Positions 8,716 to 17,903 of a stretch of 64,000 nucleotides of DNA are shown here, one piece after another. This DNA is from Pseudomonas mohnii (lineage in GTDB: Bacteria > Pseudomonadota > Gammaproteobacteria > Pseudomonadales > Pseudomonadaceae). Positions within the stretch are counted from its first letter, which is position 1; each line of letters begins with the position of its first letter. The stretch spans positions 496,001 through 560,000 of the forward strand of contig NZ_FNRV01000001.1 in assembly GCF_900105115.1 (NCBI RefSeq), read 5' to 3'. The notes beneath the pieces were generated by a model, which saw only the letters and a list, made by a program, of their open reading frames with translations, made no database searches and had not been told where the DNA came from. The position numbers were made by a program, and so were the translations under genes.

Positions 8716-9486
8716 ATGAAACACGCCCGCATACACTTTGAAGGCGAAGTCCACCTCGCCCATGTCGAAGACAATAACGCCGTACGCCTGGCTGACGGTC
8801 GCCTGCTGGCCGAAGATCAGGTGCAATGGCTGCCACCGGCGACCGGTAGCATGTTTGCCCTGGGTTTGAACTATGCCGACCACGCCGCAGAACTCGCATT
8901 CAAGCCGCCGACCGAACCGCTGGCATTCATCAAATCCCCGGGGACTTACACCGGCCACAACCAGGTGACATGGCGCCCCGACAACGTCGCGTACATGCAC
9001 TACGAGTGTGAGCTCGTTGCCGTCATCGGCAAGCCGGCACGCAACGTCAAGCGTGAAAATGCCCTGGAGTACCTGGCCGGGTACACCGTGTGCAACGACT
9101 ACGCGATCCGCGACTACCTGGAAAATTACTACCGGCCCAACTTGCGGGTGAAGAATCGCGACGCCACGACCCCCGTCGGTCCTTGGATCGTCGATGTAGC
9201 CGACGTGCCGGACCCGGGCAACCTGAAGCTGCGCACCTGGATCAACGGTGAACTGCGTCAGGAAGGCAGCACCAGGGACATGATTTTCGACATCCCCTAC
9301 CTGATCGAATACCTGTCCAGCTTCATGACCCTGCAGCCGGGCGACATGATCGCCACGGGCACGCCTGAAGGTCTGGCCGATGTGGTGCCGGGCGATGAAG
9401 TCATCGTGGAAGTTGAAGGTGTCGGTCGCCTGGTCAATCGGATTGTCAGCGAAGCGGAATTCTTCTCCGCGCAGAAAGAGGCTTGA
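8716..9486 (+). CDS. hpaG2: HpaG2, C-terminal-type subunit of the same isomerase/decarboxylase
   Basis: A 256-residue FAH-fold protein. FALGLNYADHAAEL, the acidic metal ligands in MHYECELVAVIGK, and ATGTPEGLADVVPGDEV are the conserved blocks. It is the paralog and functional partner of HpaG1. The start is 11 bases after the hpaG1 stop, with AGGAG upstream. The next gene, hpaE, starts five bases after its stop. Confidence 0.92.
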   Translation: MKHARIHFEGEVHLAHVEDNNAVRLADGRLLAEDQVQWLPPATGSMFALGLNYADHAAELAFKPPTEPLAFIKSPGTYTGHNQVTWRPDNVAYMHYECELVAVIGKPARNVKRENALEYLAGYTVCNDYAIRDYLENYYRPNLRVKNRDATTPVGPWIVDVADVPDPGNLKLRTWINGELRQEGSTRDMIFDIPYLIEYLSSFMTLQPGDMIATGTPEGLADVVPGDEVIVEVEGVGRLVNRIVSEAEFFSAQKEA

Positions 9487-9491
9487 GCCCC

Positions 9492-10952
9492 ATGATCAAA
9501 CACTGGATCAACGGCCGCGAGGTCGAAAGCAAAGATGTGTTCGTCAATTACAACCCGGCCACCGGTGAAGCGATTGGTGAGGTCGCCAGCGGCGGTGCCG
9601 ATGAAGTGGCTCAGGCGGTGGCCGCAGCCAAGGAAGCGTTTCCAAAGTGGGCTAACACGCCAGCCAAGGAACGTGCCCGGCTGATGCGTAAGCTTGGCGA
9701 ACTGATCGAGCAAAATGTGCCGCACCTGGCCGAACTGGAAACCCTCGATACCGGCCTGCCAATTCACCAGACCAAAAATGTATTGATTCCACGCGCTTCG
9801 CATAACTTCGACTTTTTTGCCGAAGTCTGCACGCGCATGGACGGGCACAGCTACCCGGTCGATGACCAGATGCTCAACTACACCCTCTATCAACCGGTAG
9901 GTGTTTGCGGCCTGGTATCGCCCTGGAACGTCCCGTTCATGACGGCCACCTGGAAGACCGCGCCGTGCCTGGCGCTGGGCAATACCGCCGTTCTGAAAAT
10001 GTCCGAGCTGTCGCCGCTGACCGCAAACGAACTGGGTCGCCTGGCCGTCGAAGCGGGCATTCCCAAGGGTGTACTGAACGTTATTCAGGGCTATGGCGCG
10101 ACGGCAGGAGATGCCCTGGTGCGGCACCCGGACGTTCGCGCAATTTCCTTCACCGGCGGCACCGCCACCGGCAAGAAAATCATGCAGACCGCAGGCCTGA
10201 AAAAGTACTCCATGGAGCTGGGCGGCAAGTCGCCGGTGCTGATATTCGAAGATGCGGACCTTGAGCGAGCCCTGGACGCGGCGCTGTTCACCATCTTCTC
10301 GCTCAACGGCGAACGTTGCACCGCCGGCAGCCGGATTTTTATCCAGGAAAGCGTTTACCAGCAGTTCGTGGCCGAGTTTGCCGCTCGCGCCAAACGCTTG
10401 ATCGTCGGCGACCCCCAAGACCCGAAAACCCAGGTCGGCTCGATGATCACCCAAGCCCACTACGACAAGGTCACCGGCTACATCAAGATCGGTATCGAAG
10501 AAGGTGCCACCCTCCTCGCTGGCGGCCTTGAGCGTCCGGCGAATCTGCCTGCGCACCTGAGCAAAGGCCAGTTTATCCAGCCGACTGTGTTCGCCGACGT
10601 CAACAACAAGATGCGCATTGCCCAGGAAGAGATCTTTGGCCCGGTGGTGTGCCTGATCCCGTTCAAGGATGAAGCCGAAGCCCTGCAACTGGCCAACGAC
10701 ACAGAGTATGGCCTGGCGTCCTACATCTGGACCCAGGACATCGGCAAGGCGCACCGCCTGGCCTATGGCATCGAAGCGGGCATGGTGTTCATCAACAGCC
10801 AGAACGTGCGCGATCTGCGCCAGCCGTTCGGTGGTGTGAAAGGCTCCGGCACGGGCCGTGAAGGCGGCCAGTACAGCTTTGAAGTGTTCGCCGAGATCAA
10901 GAACATCTGCATCTCGATGGGCAGCCATCACATTCCCCGGTGGGGACTGTAA
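9492..10952 (+). CDS. hpaE: 5-carboxymethyl-2-hydroxymuconate semialdehyde dehydrogenase
   Basis: A 486-residue ALDH that oxidises the ring-cleavage semialdehyde to the dicarboxylic acid with NAD. The general-base Glu is about residue 242 (MELGGKSPV), the catalytic Cys about 276 (GERCTAGSR), and PWNVPFM lies in the cofactor region. The C-terminal QPFGGVKGSGTGREGG is typical. The ATG at 9492 is chosen over an upstream in-frame TTG at 9483 because the AGAGG ribosome site fits it. It lies between hpaG2 and hpaD as in other hpa operons. Confidence 0.93.
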   Translation: MIKHWINGREVESKDVFVNYNPATGEAIGEVASGGADEVAQAVAAAKEAFPKWANTPAKERARLMRKLGELIEQNVPHLAELETLDTGLPIHQTKNVLIPRASHNFDFFAEVCTRMDGHSYPVDDQMLNYTLYQPVGVCGLVSPWNVPFMTATWKTAPCLALGNTAVLKMSELSPLTANELGRLAVEAGIPKGVLNVIQGYGATAGDALVRHPDVRAISFTGGTATGKKIMQTAGLKKYSMELGGKSPVLIFEDADLERALDAALFTIFSLNGERCTAGSRIFIQESVYQQFVAEFAARAKRLIVGDPQDPKTQVGSMITQAHYDKVTGYIKIGIEEGATLLAGGLERPANLPAHLSKGQFIQPTVFADVNNKMRIAQEEIFGPVVCLIPFKDEAEALQLANDTEYGLASYIWTQDIGKAHRLAYGIEAGMVFINSQNVRDLRQPFGGVKGSGTGREGGQYSFEVFAEIKNICISMGSHHIPRWGL

Positions 10953-11056
10953 CCGGCCTATCGATTGCTGAAGTCCGCGAGGGTCGCGCATCGGCCTGTC
11001 GCGGCTTCGCTTAATGCCGGATTTAAACGCATAACAACAATTTCAGGAGAATCATC

Positions 11057-11914
11057 ATGGGCGAAGTCGTCCTGGCCGCGAAAATCTGCCACGTCCCCTC
11101 GATGTACTTGTCGGAGCTTCCCGGCAAACACCATGGCTGCCGTGAAGCGGCCATTGCCGGGCATAAGGAAATCGGTCGTCGCGCCCGTGAGCTGGGTGCC
11201 GATACTGCCGTGGTGTTCGATGTGCACTGGCTGGTCAACAGCGCTTACCACGTTAACTGTGGCGAGCATTTCAAAGGCATCTACACCAGCAACGAATTAC
11301 CGCACTTCATTAAAAACATGGAGTACGAGTACCCGGGCTGTCCTGAATTGGGCGAGTTGATCGCCGCCGAGGCCAACGCCGCCGACGTGCGCACCCTGGC
11401 TCACAACATTCCCAGCCTTGAGCTGGAATACGGAACCCTGGTGCCGATGCGCTATATGCACATGGGAGTACCGCAAGACCAGAAATTCAATGTCGTTTCG
11501 ATTGCCGCCTGGTGCGCCTGGCATCGCCTGCAAGACAGCTTCACCTTCGGCGCCGCCGTACGCCGTGCCATCGAGAAGAGTGACCGCAAGGTCCTCGTGC
11601 TGGCGTCCGGATCGCTGTCGCACCGCTTTTCCGATGATCGCGATGCCGAAGCCAACATTCATAACTGGACCCGTGAGTTCGACAAACAAGTCGACCTGCA
11701 CGTCGTGAATCTCTGGCGCCAGGGTCGCTGGAAAGAGTTCTGCGCCATGCTCCCGGACTACGCCGAGCACTGTTTCGGCGAAGGCAAGATGCATGACACC
11801 GCCATGCTCCTCGGCTTGCTCGGCGGACCGAATTACGACAAGCCCGCCGAAATCATTACCGAACCCTTCGGTAGTTCAGGCACCGGTCAGCTCAACGCCA
11901 TTTTCCCTGTTTGA
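11057..11914 (+). CDS. hpaD: 3,4-dihydroxyphenylacetate 2,3-dioxygenase
   Basis: A 285-residue extradiol dioxygenase of the class III/LigB type, which opens the homoprotocatechuate ring between carbons 2 and 3. Starting MGEVVLAAKICHVPSMYLSE, it carries the early His (KICHVPS), the second His in FDVHWLVNS, and the late Glu-containing metal segment typical of HpaD. CAGGAG precedes the ATG. A gap of 104 bases separates it from hpaE, with no obvious terminator or TTAA operator, so it is probably in the same transcript. Confidence 0.92.
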   Translation: MGEVVLAAKICHVPSMYLSELPGKHHGCREAAIAGHKEIGRRARELGADTAVVFDVHWLVNSAYHVNCGEHFKGIYTSNELPHFIKNMEYEYPGCPELGELIAAEANAADVRTLAHNIPSLELEYGTLVPMRYMHMGVPQDQKFNVVSIAAWCAWHRLQDSFTFGAAVRRAIEKSDRKVLVLASGSLSHRFSDDRDAEANIHNWTREFDKQVDLHVVNLWRQGRWKEFCAMLPDYAEHCFGEGKMHDTAMLLGLLGGPNYDKPAEIITEPFGSSGTGQLNAIFPV

Positions 11915-11959
11915 CTGTGCGGCCGCGCGGCCCTCCCGCGCGGCCTGAAGGAGCCGTTC

Positions 11960-12352
11960 ATGCCCCACTTCATTGCTGAGTACACCGACAACATTGAACA
12001 GCAAGCCGACTTGCCCGGGCTGTTCGAAAAAGTCCACGAAACACTGGGTAACAGTGGCGTGTTCCCCCTGGGTGGAATCCGTAGCCGGGGCGTGCGCCTG
12101 GACACCTGGCGCATGGCCGACGGCAAGCATGACTACGCCTTCGTCCACATGACCTTGAAGGTCGGTCATGGCCGTGATCTGGCCACGCGCCAGAAAGTCG
12201 CGCAAACACTCTTCGACGTTATTACCCGGCACTTCGCCGACCTTCAGGCTCAGCGCCTGCTGGCCTTGTCATTCGAAATGATCGAACTGCACGAGCAACT
12301 CAACTTCAAGGAAAACAACGTCCACGCCTTCCTCAAAGCTCAAGCCCGCTAA
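11960..12352 (+). CDS. hpaF: 5-carboxymethyl-2-hydroxymuconate delta-isomerase
   Basis: A 130-residue tautomerase-fold protein with the catalytic amino-terminal Pro after the initiator Met (MPHFIAEYTDN), as in 4-oxalocrotonate tautomerase relatives. PLGGIRSRGVRLDTWRMADG matches HpaF/HpcD. It isomerises the HpaE product before decarboxylation by HpaG. It lies 45 bases after hpaD. Confidence 0.92.
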   Translation: MPHFIAEYTDNIEQQADLPGLFEKVHETLGNSGVFPLGGIRSRGVRLDTWRMADGKHDYAFVHMTLKVGHGRDLATRQKVAQTLFDVITRHFADLQAQRLLALSFEMIELHEQLNFKENNVHAFLKAQAR

Positions 12353-12403
12353 CCCGGCCTGCCCGTTCGTTCCATCGGCCCCTCAGACAAAAAGTATAAA
12401 ACC

Positions 12404-13708
12404 ATGAGCACAGCCAATACCGCCGACACCCTCAACACCCTCGCACGCGACCGAACCCACAGCACCATCACCTGGCGGCTGATGCCGTTGTTGTTGATCT
12501 GCTACCTCTTCGCTCACCTCGACCGCATCAACATTGGCTTCGCGAAGATGCAGATGAGCGCCGACTTGAATTTCAGCGACACGGTCTATGGCCTTGGCGC
12601 CGGTCTGTTCTTCATCGCCTACGCGCTGTTTGGCGTACCCAGCAACATGGCCCTGGACCGTGTTGGCCCGAGACGCTGGATAGCCACGCTGATGGTCGTC
12701 TGGGGGGCGTTGTCGACCTGCATGTTTTTGATCGATAGTGCTATGGGGTTCTATGTCCTTCGCTTCTTGCTGGGGGTGGCCGAGGCCGGTTTTTTCCCGG
12801 GCATACTGGTGTTTCTCAACCGCTGGTATCCGGCCGGCCGCCGAGCGCAAATAACCGCACTGTTTGCAATCGCGGTGCCGATGGCCGGTGTCATCGGTGG
12901 TCCGCTCTCGGGTGGCATCCTCGAACACTTTCATGATTTTGGCGGCCTGCGCGGCTGGCAATGGATGTTCGTCATCGAGGGTACGCCCGTCATCCTGCTC
13001 GGGCTGGTGGTGCTCAAGTGCTTGCCGGACAGCTTCGAGACGGTCAAGTGGCTGACCCTGCAGCAGAAGCAACAACTGCGCGAGCAACTGAACAAAGAAG
13101 AACACCGCAAATCGATCACCTCGCTATCGGCCATTCTCACTAACCCGCAGGTGTGGCTGCTGGTGGCGGTGTATTTCGCGGTGATGCTGGCGGTCAACAC
13201 CCTCGCCTTCTGGATGCCTACGCTGATTCACGGAGCAGGGATCGGCAGCGACGGCAAGGTCGGTCTGCTCAGTGCCGTGCCTTATCTGGCCGGTTGTTTT
13301 TTTATGATCGGCTGTGGGCGTTCGTCCGATCGTCTGCGTGAACGACGTTGGCACCTCTGCGTTCCCTTGCTGATGTCTGCTGTCGGTATCGCTGTCGCCG
13401 GACTCTCACCCACCAACCCGACGTGGGTGCTCAGTGGTTTGATCCTCGCCGGCATGGGGGCCAGCGCGGCGTTGCCGATGTTCTGGCAGTTCCCGCCCGC
13501 CTTTCTTTCCAACAACACCCAAGCCGCCGGCATTGCCCTGATCAGTTCCTTCGGAAGCATCGCGTCGTTTTTCGCGCCCTATCTGATCGGCTGGATGCGC
13601 GACACAACCCAGAGTGCCAGCCTGGCCCTTTACGTCCTGGCACTTCTCATCGCACTCGGTGGTTTTCTGGTGCTGCGCACCCAGGCCGCCATCGTCAACC
13701 CTCAGTAA
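12404..13708 (+). CDS. hpaX: 4-hydroxyphenylacetate permease, MFS anion:cation symporter family
   Basis: A 434-residue inner-membrane protein with about 12 TM segments. The HLDRINIGFAKMQM motif at the end of TM1 is diagnostic of the ACS (phthalate/glucarate-like) MFS subfamily, to which HpaX belongs. Position inside the hpa operon between hpaF and hpaH supports uptake of 4-hydroxyphenylacetate or its dihydroxy derivative. The RBS is weak: an A-rich stretch rather than GGAG precedes the ATG. Confidence 0.87.
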   Translation: MSTANTADTLNTLARDRTHSTITWRLMPLLLICYLFAHLDRINIGFAKMQMSADLNFSDTVYGLGAGLFFIAYALFGVPSNMALDRVGPRRWIATLMVVWGALSTCMFLIDSAMGFYVLRFLLGVAEAGFFPGILVFLNRWYPAGRRAQITALFAIAVPMAGVIGGPLSGGILEHFHDFGGLRGWQWMFVIEGTPVILLGLVVLKCLPDSFETVKWLTLQQKQQLREQLNKEEHRKSITSLSAILTNPQVWLLVAVYFAVMLAVNTLAFWMPTLIHGAGIGSDGKVGLLSAVPYLAGCFFMIGCGRSSDRLRERRWHLCVPLLMSAVGIAVAGLSPTNPTWVLSGLILAGMGASAALPMFWQFPPAFLSNNTQAAGIALISSFGSIASFFAPYLIGWMRDTTQSASLALYVLALLIALGGFLVLRTQAAIVNPQ

Positions 13709-13720
13709 GAGATCAATGTC

Positions 13721-14524
13721 ATGCTTGACCAACAACTCATTCAGCAAGCCGCCGCCCGCCTCGACCACGCCGAGCGTTCACGCGAGCAGGTCCGTCAGTT
13801 TTCCCTGGATCATCCGGCCATCACCATCGAAGACGCATACGCCATTCAACGTGCTTGGGTCGCGCAGAAAATCAAGGACGGCAGAAAACTGGTCGGGCAC
13901 AAAATCGGCCTGACCTCGCGGGCCATGCAGGTGTCGTCCAACATCACCGAGCCGGATTACGGCGCTCTTCTCGATGACATGTTCTTTGACGAAGGCACCG
14001 ACATTCCGTTTGAACGTTTTATCGTGCCGCGGGTAGAAGTCGAGCTGGCGTTCATTCTGGGCAAACCCCTGAAAGGCCCGAACGTGACGGTCTTTGATGT
14101 GTTGGACGCCACCGAATGGGTGATCCCGGCGCTGGAAATCATCGACGCGCGCATCCAGCAGGTTGACCCGCAAACCAAGGCAACTCGCCAAGTGTTCGAC
14201 ACCATCTCCGACAACGCCGCCAACGCCGGCGTGGTCATGGGCGGTCGCGCGGTGCGTCCGACGGAGATCGACTTGCGCAAAGTGCCAGCCGTGCTCTACC
14301 GCAATGGCGTAATCGAAGAATCCGGTGTCTCCGCCGCGGTGCTCAATCACCCGGCGAAGGGTGTGGCCTGGCTCGCCAACAAACTGGCAGCTTACGACGT
14401 CACTCTGCAACCCGGACAAATCATCCTGGGCGGCTCCTTCACCCGTCCTGTGGCCGCAAACCCTGGCGATACCTTCCATGTTGATTACGACATGTTGGGC
14501 TCTATTGCCTGTCGTTTCGTTTGA
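13721..14524 (+). CDS. hpaH: 2-oxo-hept-4-ene-1,7-dioate hydratase
   Basis: A 267-residue hydratase of the MhpD/HpaH (FAH-like) family, adding water to the dienol to give 4-hydroxy-2-oxoheptanedioate. [15 protein letters not shown] and the metal ligands in [15 protein letters not shown] are conserved. It is followed 15 bases later by the aldolase gene that uses its product. This hpaH (hydratase) should not be confused with the 'HPAH' monooxygenase components at 27.7–29.9 kb. Confidence 0.93.
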   Translation: MLDQQLIQQAAARLDHAERSREQVRQFSLDHPAITIEDAYAIQRAWVAQKIKDGRKLVGHKIGLTSRAMQVSSNITEPDYGALLDDMFFDEGTDIPFERFIVPRVEVELAFILGKPLKGPNVTVFDVLDATEWVIPALEIIDARIQQVDPQTKATRQVFDTISDNAANAGVVMGGRAVRPTEIDLRKVPAVLYRNGVIEESGVSAAVLNHPAKGVAWLANKLAAYDVTLQPGQIILGGSFTRPVAANPGDTFHVDYDMLGSIACRFV

Positions 14525-14539
14525 CCGGAGACCCGCACG

Positions 14540-15340
14540 ATGGATATGCCTGTTAACACCTTCAAGCTACGCCTGCAAAGCGGTGAAGCGCAGATCGGTC
14601 TTTGGCTCGGGCTCGCCGACCCGTACTGCGCAGAACTGGCGGCCAACGCCGGTTTCGATTGGCTGTTGATCGATGGCGAACATGCGCCCAACGACCTGCG
14701 CGGTATGCTCGGCCAGCTCCAGGCCGTGGCGCCCTACCCCAGCCATCCGGTCATTCGCCCGGTCATTGGCGATACAGCATTGATCAAGCAAGTACTCGAT
14801 ATTGGCGTGCAAACGTTGCTGGTGCCCATGGTCGAAAGCGCGGAACAGGCACGGGAACTGGTCCGAGCCATCCACTACCCACCCAGCGGCGTTCGCGGCG
14901 TAGGCAGTGCATTGGCCCGCGCATCGCGCTGGAACAGTATCCCCGGCTACCTCGACAAGGCCGATGAGCAAATGTGTCTGCTGGTTCAGATAGAGAATCA
15001 AGAGGGCCTGGCCAATCTGGACGCGATTGCGGCGGTAGAGGGTGTCGACGGGGTCTTCATCGGCCCGGCGGACTTGAGCGCCTCCATGGGTTTTCGCGGC
15101 AATCCGGGCCATCCCGACGTTCAGGCCGCGATCGAGGACGCCATCGCCCGCATCCAGAAAGCCGGCAAAGCGGCCGGCATTCTCAGCGCCGATCAGAAAC
15201 TGGCCAGGCGTTACATCGAATTGGGCGCGGCGTTCGTGGCTGTCGGCGTCGACACCACCGTATTGATGCGCGGCCTGCAAACCCTCGCCGCCACCTTCAA
15301 AGATGCTCCGGCACCTACCAGCTCCGGCGGCGTGTACTGA
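14540..15340 (+). CDS. hpaI: 4-hydroxy-2-oxoheptanedioate aldolase
   Basis: A 266-residue class II (divalent-metal) aldolase of the HpcH/HpaI family, cleaving the substrate to pyruvate and succinic semialdehyde. [31 protein letters not shown] (catalytic His/Asp) and [14 protein letters not shown] with the metal-binding Glu are visible. A phosphate/carboxylate-binding [14 protein letters not shown] follows. It is the last intact gene of the operon; the expected succinic-semialdehyde dehydrogenase after it is only a stub. Confidence 0.93.
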   Translation: MDMPVNTFKLRLQSGEAQIGLWLGLADPYCAELAANAGFDWLLIDGEHAPNDLRGMLGQLQAVAPYPSHPVIRPVIGDTALIKQVLDIGVQTLLVPMVESAEQARELVRAIHYPPSGVRGVGSALARASRWNSIPGYLDKADEQMCLLVQIENQEGLANLDAIAAVEGVDGVFIGPADLSASMGFRGNPGHPDVQAAIEDAIARIQKAGKAAGILSADQKLARRYIELGAAFVAVGVDTTVLMRGLQTLAATFKDAPAPTSSGGVY

Positions 15341-15372
15341 TTCCTTCGAGATAGCCGACGAGACTCAACGAT

Positions 15373-15447
15373 TTGAAACTGCTGCGCGCACAGGCTTACG
15401 TCAATGGCCAATGGATCGAAGCCGATGACAGCCATCGTTTCCCGCTA
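15373..15447 (+). pseudogene. 5' stub of an aldehyde dehydrogenase, probably succinic-semialdehyde dehydrogenase
   Basis: Thirty-two bases after hpaI, a frame opening at TTG reads KLLRAQAYVNGQWIEADDSH and then loses similarity. That pattern (QAYVNGQWIEAD) is the standard N-terminus of GabD/Sad-type aldehyde dehydrogenases. It is cut at about residue 25 and runs into the 3' end of the convergent hpaR-like gene. HpaI makes succinic semialdehyde, so such a gene is expected here. The stub suggests that DNA carrying the second hpaR replaced its remainder. Confidence 0.6.
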
Positions 15448-15867
15448 GCGCTTGAGCGCTTTCAACTCGTTGAGCAACGTCAATAACGTCTGCAACTTCT
15501 CCTCGCCAAAAGCAGCCTGCAGCCGCTGATAATTCGCTTCCATACACTGACTCATCGAGCTGAAGCAGGCCCGCCCCTTTTCCGCCAGCCGCACCAGCAC
15601 TCGTCGTTGATCCTGCTCCGCCTTACGCCGTTCGACCATGCCTGCGGCCTCCATGCGCACCAGCACGCCGGTCATGCTCGGCTTGAGGATGCATGCCAGC
15701 TCCGCCAGGCGATTGATTTCCAGCTCCTCGTGCTGACTGAGGATACGAATGACCCGCCATTGCTGCTCGGTCAACCCGTGCTGATTCAAAGAGGGACGAA
15801 AAAAACCCATTGCGGCTTCGCGAGCCTGGAGCAATGTGAGGGTCAAAGATTGGCGCGGCCTGGACAT
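15445..15867 (-). CDS. second HpaR-like MarR-family regulator
   Basis: A 140-residue paralog of the HpaR at 6289–6711 with the same blocks (LTLTLLQAREAAM, LTEQQWRVIRIL, CILKPSMTGVLVRMEAAGM, EQDQRRVLVRLAEKG). Divergence is concentrated in the C-terminal dimerisation helices. It is convergent with hpaI and its stop lies in the stub of the lost ALDH. A perfect 9-2-9 palindrome sits 22 bases before its ATG, so it very probably controls itself. It may repress the amine module that starts at 16156, the hpa operon, or both. Confidence 0.85.
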   Translation of the reverse strand: MSRPRQSLTLTLLQAREAAMGFFRPSLNQHGLTEQQWRVIRILSQHEELEINRLAELACILKPSMTGVLVRMEAAGMVERRKAEQDQRRVLVRLAEKGRACFSSMSQCMEANYQRLQAAFGEEKLQTLLTLLNELKALKR

Positions 15868-15889
15868 CGGAATACGTTCGAACTCATCG

Positions 15890-15909
15890 TTAGTTAATAA
15901 ATTAACTAA
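15890..15909. promoter_or_regulatory. perfect HpaR-type palindrome
   Basis: TTAGTTAAT-AA-ATTAACTAA is a perfect inverted repeat with 9-bp arms. It lies 22 bases upstream of the second HpaR-like gene and gives the cleanest version of the motif found at five other places between 6.2 and 22.9 kb. Confidence 0.7.
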
Positions 15910-16019
15910 ACTCTATCATCCTCCGCTCAGCATTGCGCGTTCCTGATCATTACGAAGCGTCGTGAAATCCCGTTGCGCTTGATCGGACACTCGCGCGGAC
16001 AGCGAGCCTCTCCAATTCT

Positions 16020-16059
16020 GGCAGCCACGGTCAAAACCCACGGCACACAGGATCAAGAC
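16020..16059 (+). promoter_or_regulatory. GGCA direct repeat (22-bp period) upstream of the amine oxidase operon
   Basis: GGCAGCCACGG at 16020 is repeated as GGCACACAGGATCAAGAC at 16042, exactly 22 bp later. TTAATA, a possible −10 box, begins 27 bases after the TCAA of the second copy. The layout, two direct half-sites two helical turns apart just upstream of a promoter, is usual for AraC-family activators. Closely related repeats occur at 25127–25159, 25174–25212 and 30113–30150. Confidence 0.55.
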
Positions 16060-16155
16060 ACCTACCGGTCGGAAGGCACTTAATACCACCCAACAGGTAC
16101 AGAGCTTCTTGTAGGCCCTGCAGTTGAGTTTTCCTTCACTATTCCAGGCTGCGCC

Positions 16156-17454
16156 ATGATCAATATCGAAACGCCAACCTACTACTCGGCAACCAAAAAA
16201 TACAACCTCAGCTTTCCGACCCTTGAGCAGGACGTGGAGGCGGATGTCGTCGTGATCGGTGGCGGTTTCTCCGGCATCAACACGGCGCTGGAACTGGCTG
16301 AAAAAGGCATCACCAATATCGTGGTGCTGGAAGCGCGTTACCTGGGGTTTGGTGGTACTGGCCGCAACGGCGGACAAATCATGGCGGGCATCGGCCACGA
16401 TCTCGAGAAAATCAAGAAGCACGTGGGCGAGCAAGGGCTGCGCGAGATCTTTGAGATCAGTGAGCTGGGCGCCGGAATCATCAAGGATCGAATCGCCAAA
16501 TACTCAATCGATGCTGACTTCTGCAACGGCTATGGCTACATGGGCTTCAACGCCCGCCAGGAAAAGACCCTGCGCGCCTGGGAGAAAGACTTCAAGTCGA
16601 TCAATACCAAGGACGAAATCCGTTTTATGGCAGGGTCCGAGGTCAAACAGATCATTGGCTCCGATGCTTACACCAGCGCGCTGCTGCACATGGGCGGCGG
16701 GCATGTTCACTCACTGAATCTGTTGTTGGGTGAAGCCAAGGCGCTGGTCGGGCACGGTGTGCGCATCTACGAACACAGCCCGGCCCTGGAAGTCAGTTAT
16801 GGCGAACGCATCACCGTACGCACGGGCCGGGGCTCGGTGAAAGCCTCCAAGTTACTGTGGGCCTGTGACAGTTTCCTCAACAAACTGGAACCGGAACTGC
16901 ACAAGACCACGTTGAACACCTACGCCTTCCAGTTGATGACCGAACCGCTATCGCACGAAATGATTAACCGCATCAGTCCAATACGCGGCGCCTACAGCGA
17001 TATTCGGCCGGTGATCGACTATTACCGTGTCACCAATGAAAACCGTCTGCTGTTCGGTGCCGCGACGCCCTTTGTCGAGCACATCCCGCAGGACTTGAAG
17101 GCGTGGAACCGCAACCTGATGCTGAAAATTTTCCCGTACCTGAAGGACGTGAAAATCGACCTGGCATGGGGTGGTCCGATGGCGACCGGGGCCAATCTCT
17201 TCCCTCAAATCGGCACGCTCAGCGGTCGTCCCAACGCCTTTTTTGTGCAGGGTTACGCCGGCTTCGGGGTGACGCCCAGCCACATCATTTGCAAGGTATT
17301 GGCAGAGGGCATGAGTGAAGGGTCTTCCCGCTACGACCTGATCAGCTCGGTCAAACATGCGCAAATCATTGGCAAAGATCACATCCGCCCGCTGCTGCTG
17401 ACGGCCGGCAAAAGCCTTCACCAACTCTCGGGCTACTTCAACGGTCGCCGTTGA
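16156..17454 (+). CDS. FAD-dependent amine oxidase, PuuB/OrdL-like (DAO fold)
   Basis: A 432-residue flavoprotein. An N-terminal PTYYSATKKYN region precedes the dinucleotide-binding DVVVIGGGFSGINTALELAE at about residues 30–49. TGRNGGQIMAG and GYAGFGVTPSHI near the C-terminus are typical of the gamma-glutamylputrescine oxidase/DAO group, which oxidatively deaminates primary amines. It is the first gene of a six-gene same-strand run (cupin, LuxR, MoaF, two SDRs). Given the hpa and aryl-acetaldehyde dehydrogenase neighbours, an aromatic monoamine (tyramine, dopamine or a beta-hydroxylated relative) is the likely substrate; this is inference. No signal peptide, so it acts in the cytoplasm. Confidence 0.8.
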   Translation: MINIETPTYYSATKKYNLSFPTLEQDVEADVVVIGGGFSGINTALELAEKGITNIVVLEARYLGFGGTGRNGGQIMAGIGHDLEKIKKHVGEQGLREIFEISELGAGIIKDRIAKYSIDADFCNGYGYMGFNARQEKTLRAWEKDFKSINTKDEIRFMAGSEVKQIIGSDAYTSALLHMGGGHVHSLNLLLGEAKALVGHGVRIYEHSPALEVSYGERITVRTGRGSVKASKLLWACDSFLNKLEPELHKTTLNTYAFQLMTEPLSHEMINRISPIRGAYSDIRPVIDYYRVTNENRLLFGAATPFVEHIPQDLKAWNRNLMLKIFPYLKDVKIDLAWGGPMATGANLFPQIGTLSGRPNAFFVQGYAGFGVTPSHIICKVLAEGMSEGSSRYDLISSVKHAQIIGKDHIRPLLLTAGKSLHQLSGYFNGRR

Positions 17455-17485
17455 TCCCCACCCTTTCATTCACAGGAGAACTGCC

Positions 17486-17851
17486 ATGCCCGTTACCACT
17501 CTCAAGAAAGACATCCAACTGTCGGAGCTCGACGCCTGGGGCACTGTCGCCGACCTCGGCTCCGAAATCCTCGAAGGCGAAGTCAAAGCCTTTGGAAAAA
17601 TGACGTTTGGCGCACCGACCGATCCAGTCAGCAGTGCGTATTTCGGCACCACCCAAGGCAAATTCCGTATGGTCTACCCATTTTCAGAACAAGCCACCGT
17701 GGTCACCGGCGAAGTGGTTTTGACTGACGAATCCACGGGCCAGAGCACTCGCTACAAGGCCGGCGACAGCTGGTTCGTGACCAAGGGCACGCCTGTGCTC
17801 TGGGACATTGTCAGCGAAAGCTTCGTGAAGCATTATTTCGCGGTTGCCTGA
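17486..17851 (+). CDS. small cupin-domain protein (DUF861 type)
   Basis: A 121-residue single-domain cupin. FGTTQGKFRMVYPFSEQATVVTGEVVLTDE and YKAGDSWFVTKGTPVLWDIVSE make the two cupin motifs, but the usual metal-binding His residues of motif 1 are not evident. It resembles the DUF861 cupins that often accompany FAD amine oxidases and amino-acid catabolic genes. Enzymatic function is unknown; a ligand-binding or aminohydrolase-like role is possible. It starts 31 bases after the oxidase with AGGAG upstream. Confidence 0.75.
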   Translation: MPVTTLKKDIQLSELDAWGTVADLGSEILEGEVKAFGKMTFGAPTDPVSSAYFGTTQGKFRMVYPFSEQATVVTGEVVLTDESTGQSTRYKAGDSWFVTKGTPVLWDIVSESFVKHYFAVA

Positions 17852-17903
17852 CCGTTACCCGCTGCCGGCTCGCGCCGGCAGCCTTTTGGCGAAGTTACCG
17901 ACC

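Noticed and set aside
9297..10991. Long open frame antisense to hpaE (minus strand)
   Set aside because: It is a mirror of a GC-rich real gene; composition is unnatural, no family motif, and the plus-strand HpaE is unambiguous.
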